Assembly: GCF_004362865.1 (NCBI RefSeq)
Contig: NZ_SNYI01000001.1
Location: 248,001-312,000 of the forward strand
DNA length: 64,000 nt
From: Zeaxanthinibacter enoshimensis
Lineage (GTDB): Bacteria; Bacteroidota; Bacteroidia; Flavobacteriales; Flavobacteriaceae
Direction of reading: 5' to 3'
Under the pieces are notes generated by a model. The model ran no database searches. It saw nothing but the letters and a program-made list of their open reading frames with translations, and was not told the origin of the DNA. The position numbers and the translations under genes were made by a program. Shown here in pieces: positions 22,951 through 32,481 of the stretch; position 1 is the stretch's first letter, and the number at the start of each line of letters is the position of its first letter.

Positions 22951-25900
22951 ATGAACTTTAAAACTAAACTTCTCTTAATTGTGGTATTGCTGGTCAATAT
23001 CCAATTATTTGCACAAACCTCCCTCACTGTTTCAGGTACCGTCACTGACGTGAACAATGTACCTGTTCCTGGGGTAAACGTACTGGTTGTTGGAACAACA
23101 CAGGGTACACAAACAGATTTTGACGGAAACTACACAATCGAGGTAGCGTCCGGCAATGTCCTGCGCTTTTCGTCAATCGGTTACCTTACACAATCCATAC
23201 CTGTAGCTGACCAAGCCCAGATCGATGTAGTACTGCAGGAAGACACGGAACAACTGGATGAGGTGGTTCTTATCGGGTACGGCTCCCGTAAAAAAGTACA
23301 CATGACCGGTGCAGTATCTAGCGTGGTCAATGAGGATCTTGATGAGATCGCCGTAGCCAGGGTAGACGACGCCCTTGTCGGGCAAATTGCCGGGGTAAAT
23401 ATTTCGGCAACTGAAGGTGAGGCAGGTTCTGCTCCCACCATCAGGATCAGGGGGGTTGGCTCCCTTAACGGGGATTCCGCTCCTTTAGTTGTGGTGGATG
23501 GTCTGCCTGTGGAGAGTGATTTCCTAGGGAACCTGGACATGAACGAGGTCGAATCTTTTGATGTTTTAAAGGATGCCGCCTCTTCCGCGATCTACGGATC
23601 CAGGGGTTCTAACGGGGTTATACTGATCACGACCAAGCAGGGTAAAGAAGGAAAGACCAAATTTGCCTACAATACCTTTATGGGTTTCAAGGAAGCCCGG
23701 CAGAGCGAAGACTATTATTTCTCCGTAGCAGACGCGGTGGAAAGAGAGATCGCCGCCAATGGAACCTTGTCTAACCGGACATTTTATAAACAACTGATCG
23801 GAGTAGACCGGGATTGGCAGGATATAATCTTTGACGGGGGTGTTATTGAAAACCATTCTTTGAGTGCAAGAGGAGGCAGTAAAAATACCAAGTTCAGCGT
23901 TTCCCTGGGCTACCTTCACGATGAAGGAGTACTGCTGACTGATGATTACAAAAGGTATAATGCCAGGCTGAAGATCGACACCAAGGTCGGCAATAACCTC
24001 AGCTTTGGTGGGAACCTTGCCCCCTCCTATTCCAGGAGACGTCGATTTGACGGTTCCACCCATGATATCCTGAGACAAACCCCATGGCTGCCAGTATACC
24101 ATGATGCCAATACTATCCAGTATGTGGATCGTAACGTATATCCGGATGTGCAGATAGGGGATTACGCAATTCAGCGTCACTTTGATAACTACGACCTGTT
24201 TGGGGACGGTAGTGTCTTACAGGATATCAGTAATACCTCCAATACCAACCCTGCAGCGAAAGTTTTGGAGCGCGATCGAAACGATTATAAATTCAAAATG
24301 GCAGGTGGCGTCTATGCACAGTATAAGATACTTGACGGACTGAATTTCAGGACCGGTTTATCCGGGGATTACCAGAATACTTTCCAGGACAGGTGGCAAG
24401 GCGTCCTCTCTAACAGGAATGGGGCCTCGGCAGCCAGTTATGCCCTTTCTAATGAAAACCGTATTCATATCCTTTTTGAGAATTATCTCTCCTATGACAA
24501 GGTTTTTGGCGAGCATGATGTGGCCATTATTGCCGGTACATCCACTGAAAAATGGGATTACCAGGGTGACAGCGCCTCAGGCTCTGGCTACACTTCAGAC
24601 CTGCTGAAAACACTGGATGCCGCATCGATCATTAATGATATCGGCTCCTTTAAATTAGCTGAGCGTTTCCGCTCCTACTTCGCAAGGGTTAACTATGCGT
24701 TCGCAGATAAGTATCTTGCCTCTATCAGCTACAGGAGAGATGGTAGCTCTATCTTCGGGGTGGATAAGAAATATGGAGATTTCCCGGCAGCCTCTGTCGG
24801 CTGGAGTATTTCTGAAGAGAATTTTCTGAAGGACAGTGACTTTATCAATAACCTAAAGCTGAGAGTCAGTTACGGGTTTACCGGGAATAAAGACATAGAC
24901 ACAGGCAGTGACATCATCGACCTGTATCCTTCCGTACCCTTGCTTGAAGCTGGTTCCGCCATAGTGAATGGGAACCCACAAACAGCTTTTATCGCGTTGA
25001 ATATTGAAAACCCCATCCTGCAGTGGGAACGATTAAAGGAGATCAACCCCGGTATCGATTTTGGGTTCTTTAATAACAGGATCAGTGGATCCGTAGATTA
25101 TTACGAGAGAACCAGTGACAGGCTGTTACTCAATAACCCGGTACCTTCCACAACCGGTTTCTCCAGCGCCCTTGTGAACCTGGGTGAGGTAAAAAACAGT
25201 GGTATTGAAATAGAGTTACGCACCAAAAATGTCACAACCGAAAACTTCAGGTGGTCTACCACTTTCCTTGCCTCTATGAATGAAAATGAATTAACTGATT
25301 TTGCAGATGCCAATGGCCAGATCCAAAATGTTGACGATAAAAGAGCTGCGGAATGGATCAACCTGGTCGGTAACCCTATCTCTTCATATTACGGGTGGGT
25401 AGTAGACCGTGAAATTCCACTGGAATTTCTTCGGGAGCCCTATCATCCTATTGGAGCCCAGGCCCAGGATGTTTATGTAAAAGACCTTAATGGGGATGGG
25501 TTGATCGACGATGACGACAAAACCCTCCTGGGAGATCCTTACCCGGACCTGATCTGGAGTGTGACCAATGACTTTCAATTTGGAGACCTGGATTTCAGCT
25601 TTCTTTTCCAGGGCAGCCATGGAGCAGAGATCAGGAACATGGGTGATCAGTATATCTTCAACCACTTTAACAGCGGACAGGATTTTGATCCTTCAATCAC
25701 ACCTGACCAGGGCTTCATCAAAGAAAAGATCTTTACAAACAGCATCATTCAGGATGCATCATATATAGCGCTGAGAACTTTAACTATCGGGTATAATTTC
25801 CCCAAAGATGTACTCTCTACCCTCGGAGTTTCAAACTTCCGGTTATACGCAACAGGACAGAATTTAATGTACCTGACTGCGGACGATTATACCGGGTTTA

Positions 25901-26004
25901 ATCCAGAGTCGGTAAATGATACCTCCCCTACCACCTACGGTTACCAAAGGGCAGGATCCCCTATTGCCAGGACCATATCCGTTGGAGCAAATATTGAATT
26001 TTAA
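22951..26004 (+). CDS. SusC/RagA-family TonB-dependent outer-membrane receptor
   Basis: A 1017-residue TonB-dependent transporter. The ATG at 22951 (MNFKTKLLLIVVLLV, signal peptide ending LFAQ) is preferred to the TTG 21 bases earlier because it gives a standard signal sequence. Residues about 27-105 are a carboxypeptidase-regulatory-like domain (SGTVTDVNNVPVPGVNVL), then the plug with D-E-V-V-L-I-G-Y-G-S, R-I-R-G-V-G-S-L and D-A-A-S-S-A-I-Y-G-S-R-G-S-N-G-V. The rest is a 22-strand barrel ending in the GANIEF strand. It should import alginate oligosaccharides with the SusD lipoprotein downstream; substrate is inferred from the adjacent lyases. Confidence 0.95.
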   Translation: MNFKTKLLLIVVLLVNIQLFAQTSLTVSGTVTDVNNVPVPGVNVLVVGTTQGTQTDFDGNYTIEVASGNVLRFSSIGYLTQSIPVADQAQIDVVLQEDTEQLDEVVLIGYGSRKKVHMTGAVSSVVNEDLDEIAVARVDDALVGQIAGVNISATEGEAGSAPTIRIRGVGSLNGDSAPLVVVDGLPVESDFLGNLDMNEVESFDVLKDAASSAIYGSRGSNGVILITTKQGKEGKTKFAYNTFMGFKEARQSEDYYFSVADAVEREIAANGTLSNRTFYKQLIGVDRDWQDIIFDGGVIENHSLSARGGSKNTKFSVSLGYLHDEGVLLTDDYKRYNARLKIDTKVGNNLSFGGNLAPSYSRRRRFDGSTHDILRQTPWLPVYHDANTIQYVDRNVYPDVQIGDYAIQRHFDNYDLFGDGSVLQDISNTSNTNPAAKVLERDRNDYKFKMAGGVYAQYKILDGLNFRTGLSGDYQNTFQDRWQGVLSNRNGASAASYALSNENRIHILFENYLSYDKVFGEHDVAIIAGTSTEKWDYQGDSASGSGYTSDLLKTLDAASIINDIGSFKLAERFRSYFARVNYAFADKYLASISYRRDGSSIFGVDKKYGDFPAASVGWSISEENFLKDSDFINNLKLRVSYGFTGNKDIDTGSDIIDLYPSVPLLEAGSAIVNGNPQTAFIALNIENPILQWERLKEINPGIDFGFFNNRISGSVDYYERTSDRLLLNNPVPSTTGFSSALVNLGEVKNSGIEIELRTKNVTTENFRWSTTFLASMNENELTDFADANGQIQNVDDKRAAEWINLVGNPISSYYGWVVDREIPLEFLREPYHPIGAQAQDVYVKDLNGDGLIDDDDKTLLGDPYPDLIWSVTNDFQFGDLDFSFLFQGSHGAEIRNMGDQYIFNHFNSGQDFDPSITPDQGFIKEKIFTNSIIQDASYIALRTLTIGYNFPKDVLSTLGVSNFRLYATGQNLMYLTADDYTGFNPESVNDTSPTTYGYQRAGSPIARTISVGANIEF

Positions 26005-26037
26005 TAAAGAACGAAAATCAGTTTTAAGACAAAAGAT

Positions 26038-27462
26038 ATGAAACAGTATACATACATAGGAGTAGCCTTGTTCCTCGCGGTAGTTACCCTTTCTTGCGAC
26101 GAGGACTTCCTGCAGCCGGTTCCGGAATCTGCTGTGAGCAGTGTGGGCTATTTTTCTAACGATGAGGAAATAGAGACCGGTGTTATCGGAATCTATGATG
26201 CCCTTCAAGGCGAGAATTCGACCAACCTTAATGATAAACGTGGGGTGCAGATCGAGTTCTATGTCACGGAGATGAGAAGTGATAACACCAGGACAAAGAG
26301 CCAGGAAGGTGAAGCGGCCCAATTTGAAAGCTACACCATTACCGCCAATAACGGCCTGGTAGAAAATTATTACCGTAGTTCCTACAATACCATCTACAGG
26401 GCAAACCTGGTGCTGGATAATTTAGCCAATGCGTCGGAAAGCGCAGCTGAAAGATTTGAGGGGGAAGCAAAATTTGCCAGGGCCTACAGCTACTTTAACC
26501 TGGTTAGATTATATGGTGAAATACCCTTGATTGATAAAGTGATCGGACCGCTGGATAAAGAAGCGGCATTCACCAAGGCCTCTTCTGCAGCAATCTACGA
26601 ACTGATCGTCAGTGACCTGGAAACTGCGGTGGCCAACCTGGAAAACGGAGAGATCAACAGGGCTTCAAAGGCTGCAGCCCAGGCTTTATTAGCTAAAGTA
26701 CACCTTACCCTTGGTAATTATACCCAGGCTCAGACCCTGCTGGAAAGTGTCATGAACAGTGGCTTTAGCCTGGAGTCAAATTTCAACGATATCTTTTATA
26801 ATGAAGGTAATAACGAGGTCATTTTCGCCATCGGGTATAATCCCGGGGTAGAGACCGATAGCCAGGACTTCTCTGCAGAATTCATGAACGGAGTAGGAAG
26901 AACTTCCGGGGTTAATTATGTAACTGATGAGGCCCGTGCTATCCTGGACGAGAAGGGCGGAAACCGCACGCAATATTCATACAGGCAGGATCCTTCCCAA
27001 TTAACACAATACCAGGTGACGAAATATTTACCTAATGGTGAAGATGGTGGCAGTGACGGAAAAACTTTTGACTCAGATGCTACACTTTCCGGGAACGACT
27101 GGATCGTACTGCGCTATGCCGATGTACTGCTGATGCACGTGGAGGCCATCATGGCCGGCGGCCCTGAAACTTCTGCAGCTGCTGCCCTGAATTCATTTCA
27201 ACAAGTACGAAACAGGGCCGGGTTAACCGATCCGGTGACCAGCATCACCAAGCAGGATCTGCTCGATGAGCGCAGGGTAGAACTGGCGTTTGAAAACCAG
27301 CGCTTTTTTGACCTGTTGCGATTTGGTGTTGCCCAGGAAACGCTCTCCGCGCTTTCTGATGCCAATGGATATAGCTTTAGTGCTACTGACCTGTTACTGC
27401 CCATACCTCAACGAGAAATTAATTTGAGCAATGGTCTGTTGGAACAAAATCCCGGTTATTAA
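26038..27462 (+). CDS. SusD/RagB-family surface glycan-binding lipoprotein
   Basis: A 474-residue lipoprotein (VVTLSC20). It has the SusD N-terminal region (FLQPVPESAVS, then A-L-Q-G-E-N) and TPR-like helices with KFARAYSYFNLVRLYGEIPLI. The conserved C-terminal RagB part carries LRYADVLLMHVEA, RNRAGL and DERRVELAFENQRFFDLLRFG. It forms the lid over SusC and captures oligosaccharide at the cell surface. It begins 33 bp after susC and is followed 18 bp later by the PKD lipoprotein, all in one operon. Confidence 0.95.
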   Translation: MKQYTYIGVALFLAVVTLSCDEDFLQPVPESAVSSVGYFSNDEEIETGVIGIYDALQGENSTNLNDKRGVQIEFYVTEMRSDNTRTKSQEGEAAQFESYTITANNGLVENYYRSSYNTIYRANLVLDNLANASESAAERFEGEAKFARAYSYFNLVRLYGEIPLIDKVIGPLDKEAAFTKASSAAIYELIVSDLETAVANLENGEINRASKAAAQALLAKVHLTLGNYTQAQTLLESVMNSGFSLESNFNDIFYNEGNNEVIFAIGYNPGVETDSQDFSAEFMNGVGRTSGVNYVTDEARAILDEKGGNRTQYSYRQDPSQLTQYQVTKYLPNGEDGGSDGKTFDSDATLSGNDWIVLRYADVLLMHVEAIMAGGPETSAAAALNSFQQVRNRAGLTDPVTSITKQDLLDERRVELAFENQRFFDLLRFGVAQETLSALSDANGYSFSATDLLLPIPQREINLSNGLLEQNPGY

Positions 27463-27480
27463 GATTTTAAAAATTGTATT

Positions 27481-28341
27481 ATGAAATCAATATTAAATAA
27501 ACTGAACTTAAGTGCTATCACACCTGGCCTGATCATCATGGTCTTATTAACGGCTTGTGATTTTGAATACGACCTGCCAGAAGAGGGTTCGTTTGAAGAT
27601 AAAACACCTCCTTCGGCCAATTTTACCTACTCCCAGGGGGAAGGAGACAACTGGATGGTTTATAGCTTTGCCAACCAATCTACCAGTGCTACTGATTTTG
27701 AGTGGGATTTCGGGGACGGAAATTCCTCTACAGAACTTGACGCTCAGAATACGTACCCGGGGGAAGGCACCTATACCGTAACCTTGACGGCTTCTGATAA
27801 ACTTGGTGTAACCAATGTAAGCAGCCAGGTTGTGGAAGTTGTAGAACCCGAAGTTCCCCTGGCCCGTATTCCTGTAATACTGGAGGCGGATTTTGAAGAC
27901 AACAGCCTGCCGGACGGAACCGGGGATGGCCGAGATTCATGGAGAAACGATTTCGGGGGAGTGATCCAGATCACTAGTAGCCCTGTACAATCAGGTGCCC
28001 AGGCGGCAAAATTCCCCTCTGCAGGGGACAGGGTTGCCTACCAGGACGGACTGGAAGTTACTCCGAATACAGAATATGTATTAACATATTACTATACCTT
28101 GAAAACTAATAACCCGGGCTCCATTACCTTAACGGTATTAGGAGGTACTATCACAGATCTTGCCGAGGTTGCCGGTGCTACCCTCGCATCGTTTGAAGGC
28201 ACAGACCAGGATTCTGCAAGCACTTATGTAAAAGTAGATTTACCCTTCAATTCCGGGGCTAATGAAACCATATCCATTCTTATCACGAACCAGGGAGAAG
28301 AAGCCAGGTTAGACAATATAACTATTGACCTGGGTGTATAA
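27481..28341 (+). CDS. PKD-domain surface glycan-binding lipoprotein
   Basis: A 286-residue lipoprotein (VLLTAC26). Residues about 38-120 are a PKD domain (SANFTYS, DFEWDFGDGNSS, YTVTLTASDKLG). Residues about 130-286 form a beta-sandwich with a carbohydrate-binding look (ILEADFEDNSLPDG, SGAQAAKF, LDNITIDLG at the end), as in CBM4/9-like or galactose-binding folds. Its position directly after susD is where SusE/SusF-type binding proteins occur, so it probably holds alginate at the surface. Binding specificity is inferred from context. Confidence 0.85.
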   Translation: MKSILNKLNLSAITPGLIIMVLLTACDFEYDLPEEGSFEDKTPPSANFTYSQGEGDNWMVYSFANQSTSATDFEWDFGDGNSSTELDAQNTYPGEGTYTVTLTASDKLGVTNVSSQVVEVVEPEVPLARIPVILEADFEDNSLPDGTGDGRDSWRNDFGGVIQITSSPVQSGAQAAKFPSAGDRVAYQDGLEVTPNTEYVLTYYYTLKTNNPGSITLTVLGGTITDLAEVAGATLASFEGTDQDSASTYVKVDLPFNSGANETISILITNQGEEARLDNITIDLGV

Positions 28342-28377
28342 CAGAAACGAAGAGAATAGATAATACAGCTCTGTTTT

Positions 28378-29280
28378 ATGAGATTACTAAATATCATTTT
28401 ATTAGTAGTGCTGCACTCCCTAGTATGTTACTGTCAAGGCAATTCAGTGGAAACGTATCCGCAGGAAGAAATTGAGACGGTAATGCTGCCGGAAGAGAAA
28501 AAGTACAAGTTGCCCAAGATCGACCTTAGCCACTGGAAAGTTACCATTCCTGCCGGTGAAGGTAAAGGCGGTGCGGTCAGTGTAGAACCACCTGAGATCC
28601 TGGATTATGCAACCAATGAAACTTTAAAACCCTATATGTATAATGATTCCGTTTCAGGAGCACTGGTATTCTATGCCTATCCAAGTGATGCGACCACAGC
28701 TAATACCAAGTATTCGAGGTCAGAATTACGGGAGCAGATGGTGCCTGGTGAAGACAATGTAAACTGGACCTTTGCCCAGGGCGGAACACTGAAAGCGAAG
28801 ATAGCTATGGAGGAAGTGTCCAGGCAGACTGACGGCAAGTACCACAGGGTGATCATTGCTCAAATCCACGGTCGTCTGACCAATGAACAACGGGACCTCA
28901 TCGGGCAAAAAGACAACAATGCACCGCCCGTTTTAAAGATATATTGGGATAACGGGAAGATCAGGGTCAAGACCAAAGTACTTAAATTCAGCGGAGTCGG
29001 ACCAGAAGGAATCCTGCATGAAGAAGCCTGGACGGATGATGAAGGAAGAAATTTTGAACAGGAAGTGGACTTCAGGAAGTTCCTGCTGGAGATCAAAGTT
29101 ACTGAGGGGAAAATGGTGGTATCCCTGAATAAGAATGAATATTTCGTATACGACGATGCCAACATACGCCGCTGGGGTGTGTTTGAAAATTATTTCAAAG
29201 CTGGGAACTATTTACAGACCAGGGATGAAGGTGCATTTGCAAGAGTGAAATTTTACGAGTTAGAGGTTAATCATGATTAG
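28378..29280 (+). CDS. PL7 alginate lyase
   Basis: A 300-residue single-domain PL7 enzyme. Catalytic motifs are Y-S-R114-S-E-L-R, Q162-I-H164 and Y-F-K-A-G-N-Y278-L-Q. The N-terminal signal peptide ends near VCYCQ (cysteine 20 may be a lipid site). QIH suggests activity on guluronate-containing blocks. It is a different branch from the tandem PL7 protein: RSELR instead of RTEL, and a Leu in place of Asn in YLQ. It is the last gene of the susC-susD-PKD-PL7 operon. Confidence 0.92.
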   Translation: MRLLNIILLVVLHSLVCYCQGNSVETYPQEEIETVMLPEEKKYKLPKIDLSHWKVTIPAGEGKGGAVSVEPPEILDYATNETLKPYMYNDSVSGALVFYAYPSDATTANTKYSRSELREQMVPGEDNVNWTFAQGGTLKAKIAMEEVSRQTDGKYHRVIIAQIHGRLTNEQRDLIGQKDNNAPPVLKIYWDNGKIRVKTKVLKFSGVGPEGILHEEAWTDDEGRNFEQEVDFRKFLLEIKVTEGKMVVSLNKNEYFVYDDANIRRWGVFENYFKAGNYLQTRDEGAFARVKFYELEVNHD

Positions 29281-29393
29281 TTGTTTGAGTTAGGAAGGCA
29301 TGGTAAGGAGGCTAATGAGCACTTAGTTGCTCAATAGTTTCCCCCCTGCTTAAAAAAGCCCGTCTCTAATCCGGTTTTATGAAAGTAATTTCA

Positions 29394-29423
29394 TAATTTT
29401 AACAAACCAATCTGGTAAACCAA
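29394..29423 (+). promoter_or_regulatory. Autoregulatory operator upstream of the GntR gene
   Basis: The operator 29399-29423 has arms TTAACAAACCA and TGGTAAACCAA with centre ATC, and starts at the sixth base of the box-like TAATTTTA (29394-29401), the same geometry as the other three sites. It is the weakest match, and ends 15 bases before the regulator ATG, as expected for autoregulation. Confidence 0.7.
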
Positions 29424-29438
29424 TCTGGAAATTTAAAG

Positions 29439-30140
29439 ATGAAGATAGAATTACTGAACAAGAACGAGAATACTGAAATTCAGAAGGAGATCATTACCAA
29501 ACTCAAGGATTATATTGAATTTAAAAACCTGGAGCCCGGTGATAAACTGCCATCCGAACGAATGCTCTCTGAGAAATTTGGGGTCAGCAGAAGTAATATC
29601 AGGGAGGCCATTCATAAACTCGAGTTTTTTGGTATCCTCAAGTCGCGACCACAAAGCGGGACATTCATAGCCAATATTGGCCGTGTCGCCATGAGTGGAA
29701 TGCTGGAAGATATTCTCGGGCTGGAGGAACCCGATTTTAAATGCCTGGTGGAAACCCGGATCCTGCTGGAGCTGAAAACGGTGCGACTTGCATCATTGCG
29801 AAGGACGGACGAGGACCTGACCAAAATACAAGATGCTCTTGATGCATATAAGGAAAAAGTATTACAGGGGAAAGACGCAGTAGAGGAAGACCTTTTATTT
29901 CACCTGGCCATTGCCAAGGCTAGTAAGAATAATACGTTAAATACCTTTATGCTGATCATTACCCCGGAGATCATCACCAATTTTGAAAAATACCATGTAT
30001 GTGATTCCAACCTCGCTTTAAAAGGTATTAAGGAACACGAAGATATTTTCCTGGCGATCAAAGAACAGGACCCGCAAAAAGCTAAGGAAAAAATGAAAAC
30101 TCATTTCAGGGTCCTTTACCAGTATTGTTATAATACTTAA
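29439..30140 (+). CDS. FadR-subfamily GntR transcriptional regulator
   Basis: A 233-residue regulator. Residues about 14-80 form the winged helix (GDKLPSERMLSEKFGVSRSNIREAIHKLE, wing SGTFI). Residues about 100-225 form the all-helical FCD ligand domain with the metal-site pattern D151-x3-H155, H200 and H222. FCD regulators bind sugar acids such as uronates or KDG and are usually repressors. The four operators around 15.3, 18.8, 22.6 and 29.4 kb have the TGGTn3ACCA half-site expected for this subfamily, and one precedes its own gene. The natural inducer is likely a DEH or KDG-type intermediate (inference). Confidence 0.9.
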   Translation: MKIELLNKNENTEIQKEIITKLKDYIEFKNLEPGDKLPSERMLSEKFGVSRSNIREAIHKLEFFGILKSRPQSGTFIANIGRVAMSGMLEDILGLEEPDFKCLVETRILLELKTVRLASLRRTDEDLTKIQDALDAYKEKVLQGKDAVEEDLLFHLAIAKASKNNTLNTFMLIITPEIITNFEKYHVCDSNLALKGIKEHEDIFLAIKEQDPQKAKEKMKTHFRVLYQYCYNT

Positions 30141-30370
30141 GTGAATAAAAGTAAAGCGCAGCAGGTATTGCACGCTACATGCTGCGCAATTAAATAAAAG
30201 GGAGGGAATTATAACTTGACAGAATACAACTGACCTTGCCCTGGCCCAAAGCCCGGAACCCTTGTATTTTGTTGGAAATAAAAGTTACTCAGCGCGGGAA
30301 ATCCAGCCATTCGTCTAGGATATTGCTCGCTCTGGACAGGCTGATCCTATCTCAAAACTAAAGACTGAAT

Positions 30371-31642
30371 ATGAAAATAAAAGGGTTACGTTGGTGGATC
30401 ATCACGCTGATTTGTATAGCGACCGTGATCAATTACATTGACAGGACGGCATTCGGAGTCATGTGGCCAGAAATGGGCAAAGACCTGGGAATGGACGAGT
30501 CTGATTACGCGGTAATGCTCAATGTGTTTATGGTCACTTATGCGCTCGGAAAATTTTTGTCCGGCAAGCTTTACGATCAGATAGGCACACGCCTGGGGTT
30601 CGTATTCTCTATTGCACTCTGGTCTATTGCAGCTGTGCTCCATGCTTTTGCCCGGGGGCTTGTATCTCTTTCCCTGGTCAGAGCCATGTTAGGCCTGGGT
30701 GAAGCCGGGAACTGGCCTGGGGCTGTTAAGAGTAACGGGGAATGGTTCCCAATAAAGGAACGAGCAATTGCTCAGGGTATCTTCAATGCCGGTGCTTCTT
30801 TAGGCAGTGTGATCGCCCCAGCCCTTATCGCCTTCCTGTATGCACAATTCGGATGGAGGACTACATTCATAATATTAGGACTTGTCGGACTGCTCTGGAT
30901 CATTCCGTGGCTTTTCATAAATAAATCCAAACCTGAGCAGCATCCGTGGCTTACTGAAAAAGAAAGAGATATGATTCTAAAGGATCGTATCGCTCCTGTC
31001 GAGGAGACCAAGAAAGAGAAAGGTTTGTCTCTGAAGCAGATCCTCAGTTACAGGGAATCCTGGGGTGTGCTTTCCGCACGATTTTTTATTGAACCTATCT
31101 GGTGGCTGTTCGTAGGCTGGATGCCCCTCTACCTTCATTCCAAATTCAATTTCAGTATTGAAGAGATCGGGTCTACAATCTGGATCTCTTATTTGGGAGG
31201 TATGGTCGGTAGTATTGCTGGTGGATGGTTCTGTGGTAAACTGATGGAAACTCACTCGCTGAACTTTGCGCGAAAAGTATCTATTCTCATCGGTGGAATT
31301 TTAATATTCGCAGGCCTGATGGGTATCATCTTCTTCGTAAAAGGAGACAACCCCATGACCTTTATTTATATCGTGGGAGTAGTGCTATTCGGATTCCAAT
31401 TTGCTATCGGCAATATACAGACCCTTTCCAGTGATCTGCTTAAAGGTCCCTCGGTGGGAACCCTGGCTGGATTGGCCGGGACCATCGCCGCAGTTTCGGT
31501 CATCATAATGAACTGGCTTATCCCCCGTATTACCACAGTTTCCTATACCCCCGCCTTCGTGGTGATTACGGTACTGGTCCCCCTGGCAATACTATCTATT
31601 TACGTATTGATACGCCGGGTACAGCCTGTAGAAATTAATTGA
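30371..31642 (+). CDS. ExuT-like MFS hexuronate transporter (probable DEH importer)
   Basis: A 423-residue inner-membrane transporter of the anion:cation symporter branch of the MFS, with about 12 helices. VINYIDRTAFGVMWPEMGKDLG in helix 1, GLGEAGNWPGAVKSNGEWFP and ERAIAQGIFNAGASLG are ExuT/GudP signatures. It should carry unsaturated or linear uronates into the cytoplasm. It starts a second catabolic operon (MFS, SDR, kdgK, PFK, kdgA, NRAMP-like), with gaps of 4 to 47 bp between genes. No copy of the GntR operator is visible in the 230 bp upstream, so this unit may be regulated differently or by read-through. Confidence 0.9.
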   Translation: MKIKGLRWWIITLICIATVINYIDRTAFGVMWPEMGKDLGMDESDYAVMLNVFMVTYALGKFLSGKLYDQIGTRLGFVFSIALWSIAAVLHAFARGLVSLSLVRAMLGLGEAGNWPGAVKSNGEWFPIKERAIAQGIFNAGASLGSVIAPALIAFLYAQFGWRTTFIILGLVGLLWIIPWLFINKSKPEQHPWLTEKERDMILKDRIAPVEETKKEKGLSLKQILSYRESWGVLSARFFIEPIWWLFVGWMPLYLHSKFNFSIEEIGSTIWISYLGGMVGSIAGGWFCGKLMETHSLNFARKVSILIGGILIFAGLMGIIFFVKGDNPMTFIYIVGVVLFGFQFAIGNIQTLSSDLLKGPSVGTLAGLAGTIAAVSVIIMNWLIPRITTVSYTPAFVVITVLVPLAILSIYVLIRRVQPVEIN

Positions 31643-31672
31643 ATTAACATTAACCAGTAATAAGAATAAGAG

Positions 31673-32434
31673 ATGAAATTAAACGGAAAAATAGCAGTGA
31701 TCACAGGTGCCACAGGAGGTATTGGATTTGCAGTTGCGAAAAAGCTAGGTCAGGACGGGTGCACCGTGATAATGAATGGTATTGATGACGAGGCCGGAGC
31801 CAAAAGGGTGCAGGAGCTTGAAGCAGAAGGAATAACTGCCGAATACCGTGGTTTTGACGTAACTGATGAAGAAGCAGTAACAAAAAACATCCAGTCTGTT
31901 GGTGAGAAGTACGGAAAAATAGACATCCTTGTCAATAATGCTGGTGGCCTGGGTGGAAGATCCAGGTTTGAAGATATGACCACAGAATTTTACAGGTCTG
32001 TAATGGCCCTGAACCTGGATTCGGTATTCTTTGCTTCAAGGGCGGCCATACCTTACCTCAAGAAAGGAGATAACGCTACAATAATAAATTATACCTCTAT
32101 CGCGGGATGGAATGCCGGGGGGCCGGGAGCGGGAATATACGGCACCTCCAAAGCCGGGGTTCATGCCATCAGCAGGGCCATGGCCAAAGACCTCGCTGAA
32201 TACGGTATCAGGGTGAACGCTGTTTCTCCCGGGACGATAGACACCCCTTTCCATGCGCAAATCAAGTCGACAAAACCGGAAGTATTTGCCTCCTGGAAGA
32301 ACAATATCCTGCTGGGTAGGTTAGGACAACCCGAGGATGTAGCTAAAGTTGTTTCCTTCCTGGCCAGCGATGAGGCTTCTTTCCTGACGGCTGAAACTAT
32401 ACAGATAACCGGGGGACAAGGATTAGGAATATAA
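31673..32434 (+). CDS. SDR-family DEH reductase (copy 2)
   Basis: A 253-residue classical SDR. The cofactor loop is T11-G-A-T-G-G-I-G, NNAGG is at 88-92, and catalytic S142, Y156 and K160 are present. It resembles DehR-type enzymes that reduce 4-deoxy-L-erythro-5-hexoseulose uronate to KDG in alginate catabolism. Position between the importer and kdgK fits that step. It shares the fold but little detailed sequence with the SDR at 21615. Confidence 0.85.
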   Translation: MKLNGKIAVITGATGGIGFAVAKKLGQDGCTVIMNGIDDEAGAKRVQELEAEGITAEYRGFDVTDEEAVTKNIQSVGEKYGKIDILVNNAGGLGGRSRFEDMTTEFYRSVMALNLDSVFFASRAAIPYLKKGDNATIINYTSIAGWNAGGPGAGIYGTSKAGVHAISRAMAKDLAEYGIRVNAVSPGTIDTPFHAQIKSTKPEVFASWKNNILLGRLGQPEDVAKVVSFLASDEASFLTAETIQITGGQGLGI

Positions 32435-32481
32435 TATCAGACATAAGTTAAGACAACAATAACACCACAATACATATACAT

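Noticed and set aside
30141-30370. A fifth GntR operator before the MFS-kdgK operon
   Set aside because: No TGGTn3ACCA-like half-site pair is present in this gap.
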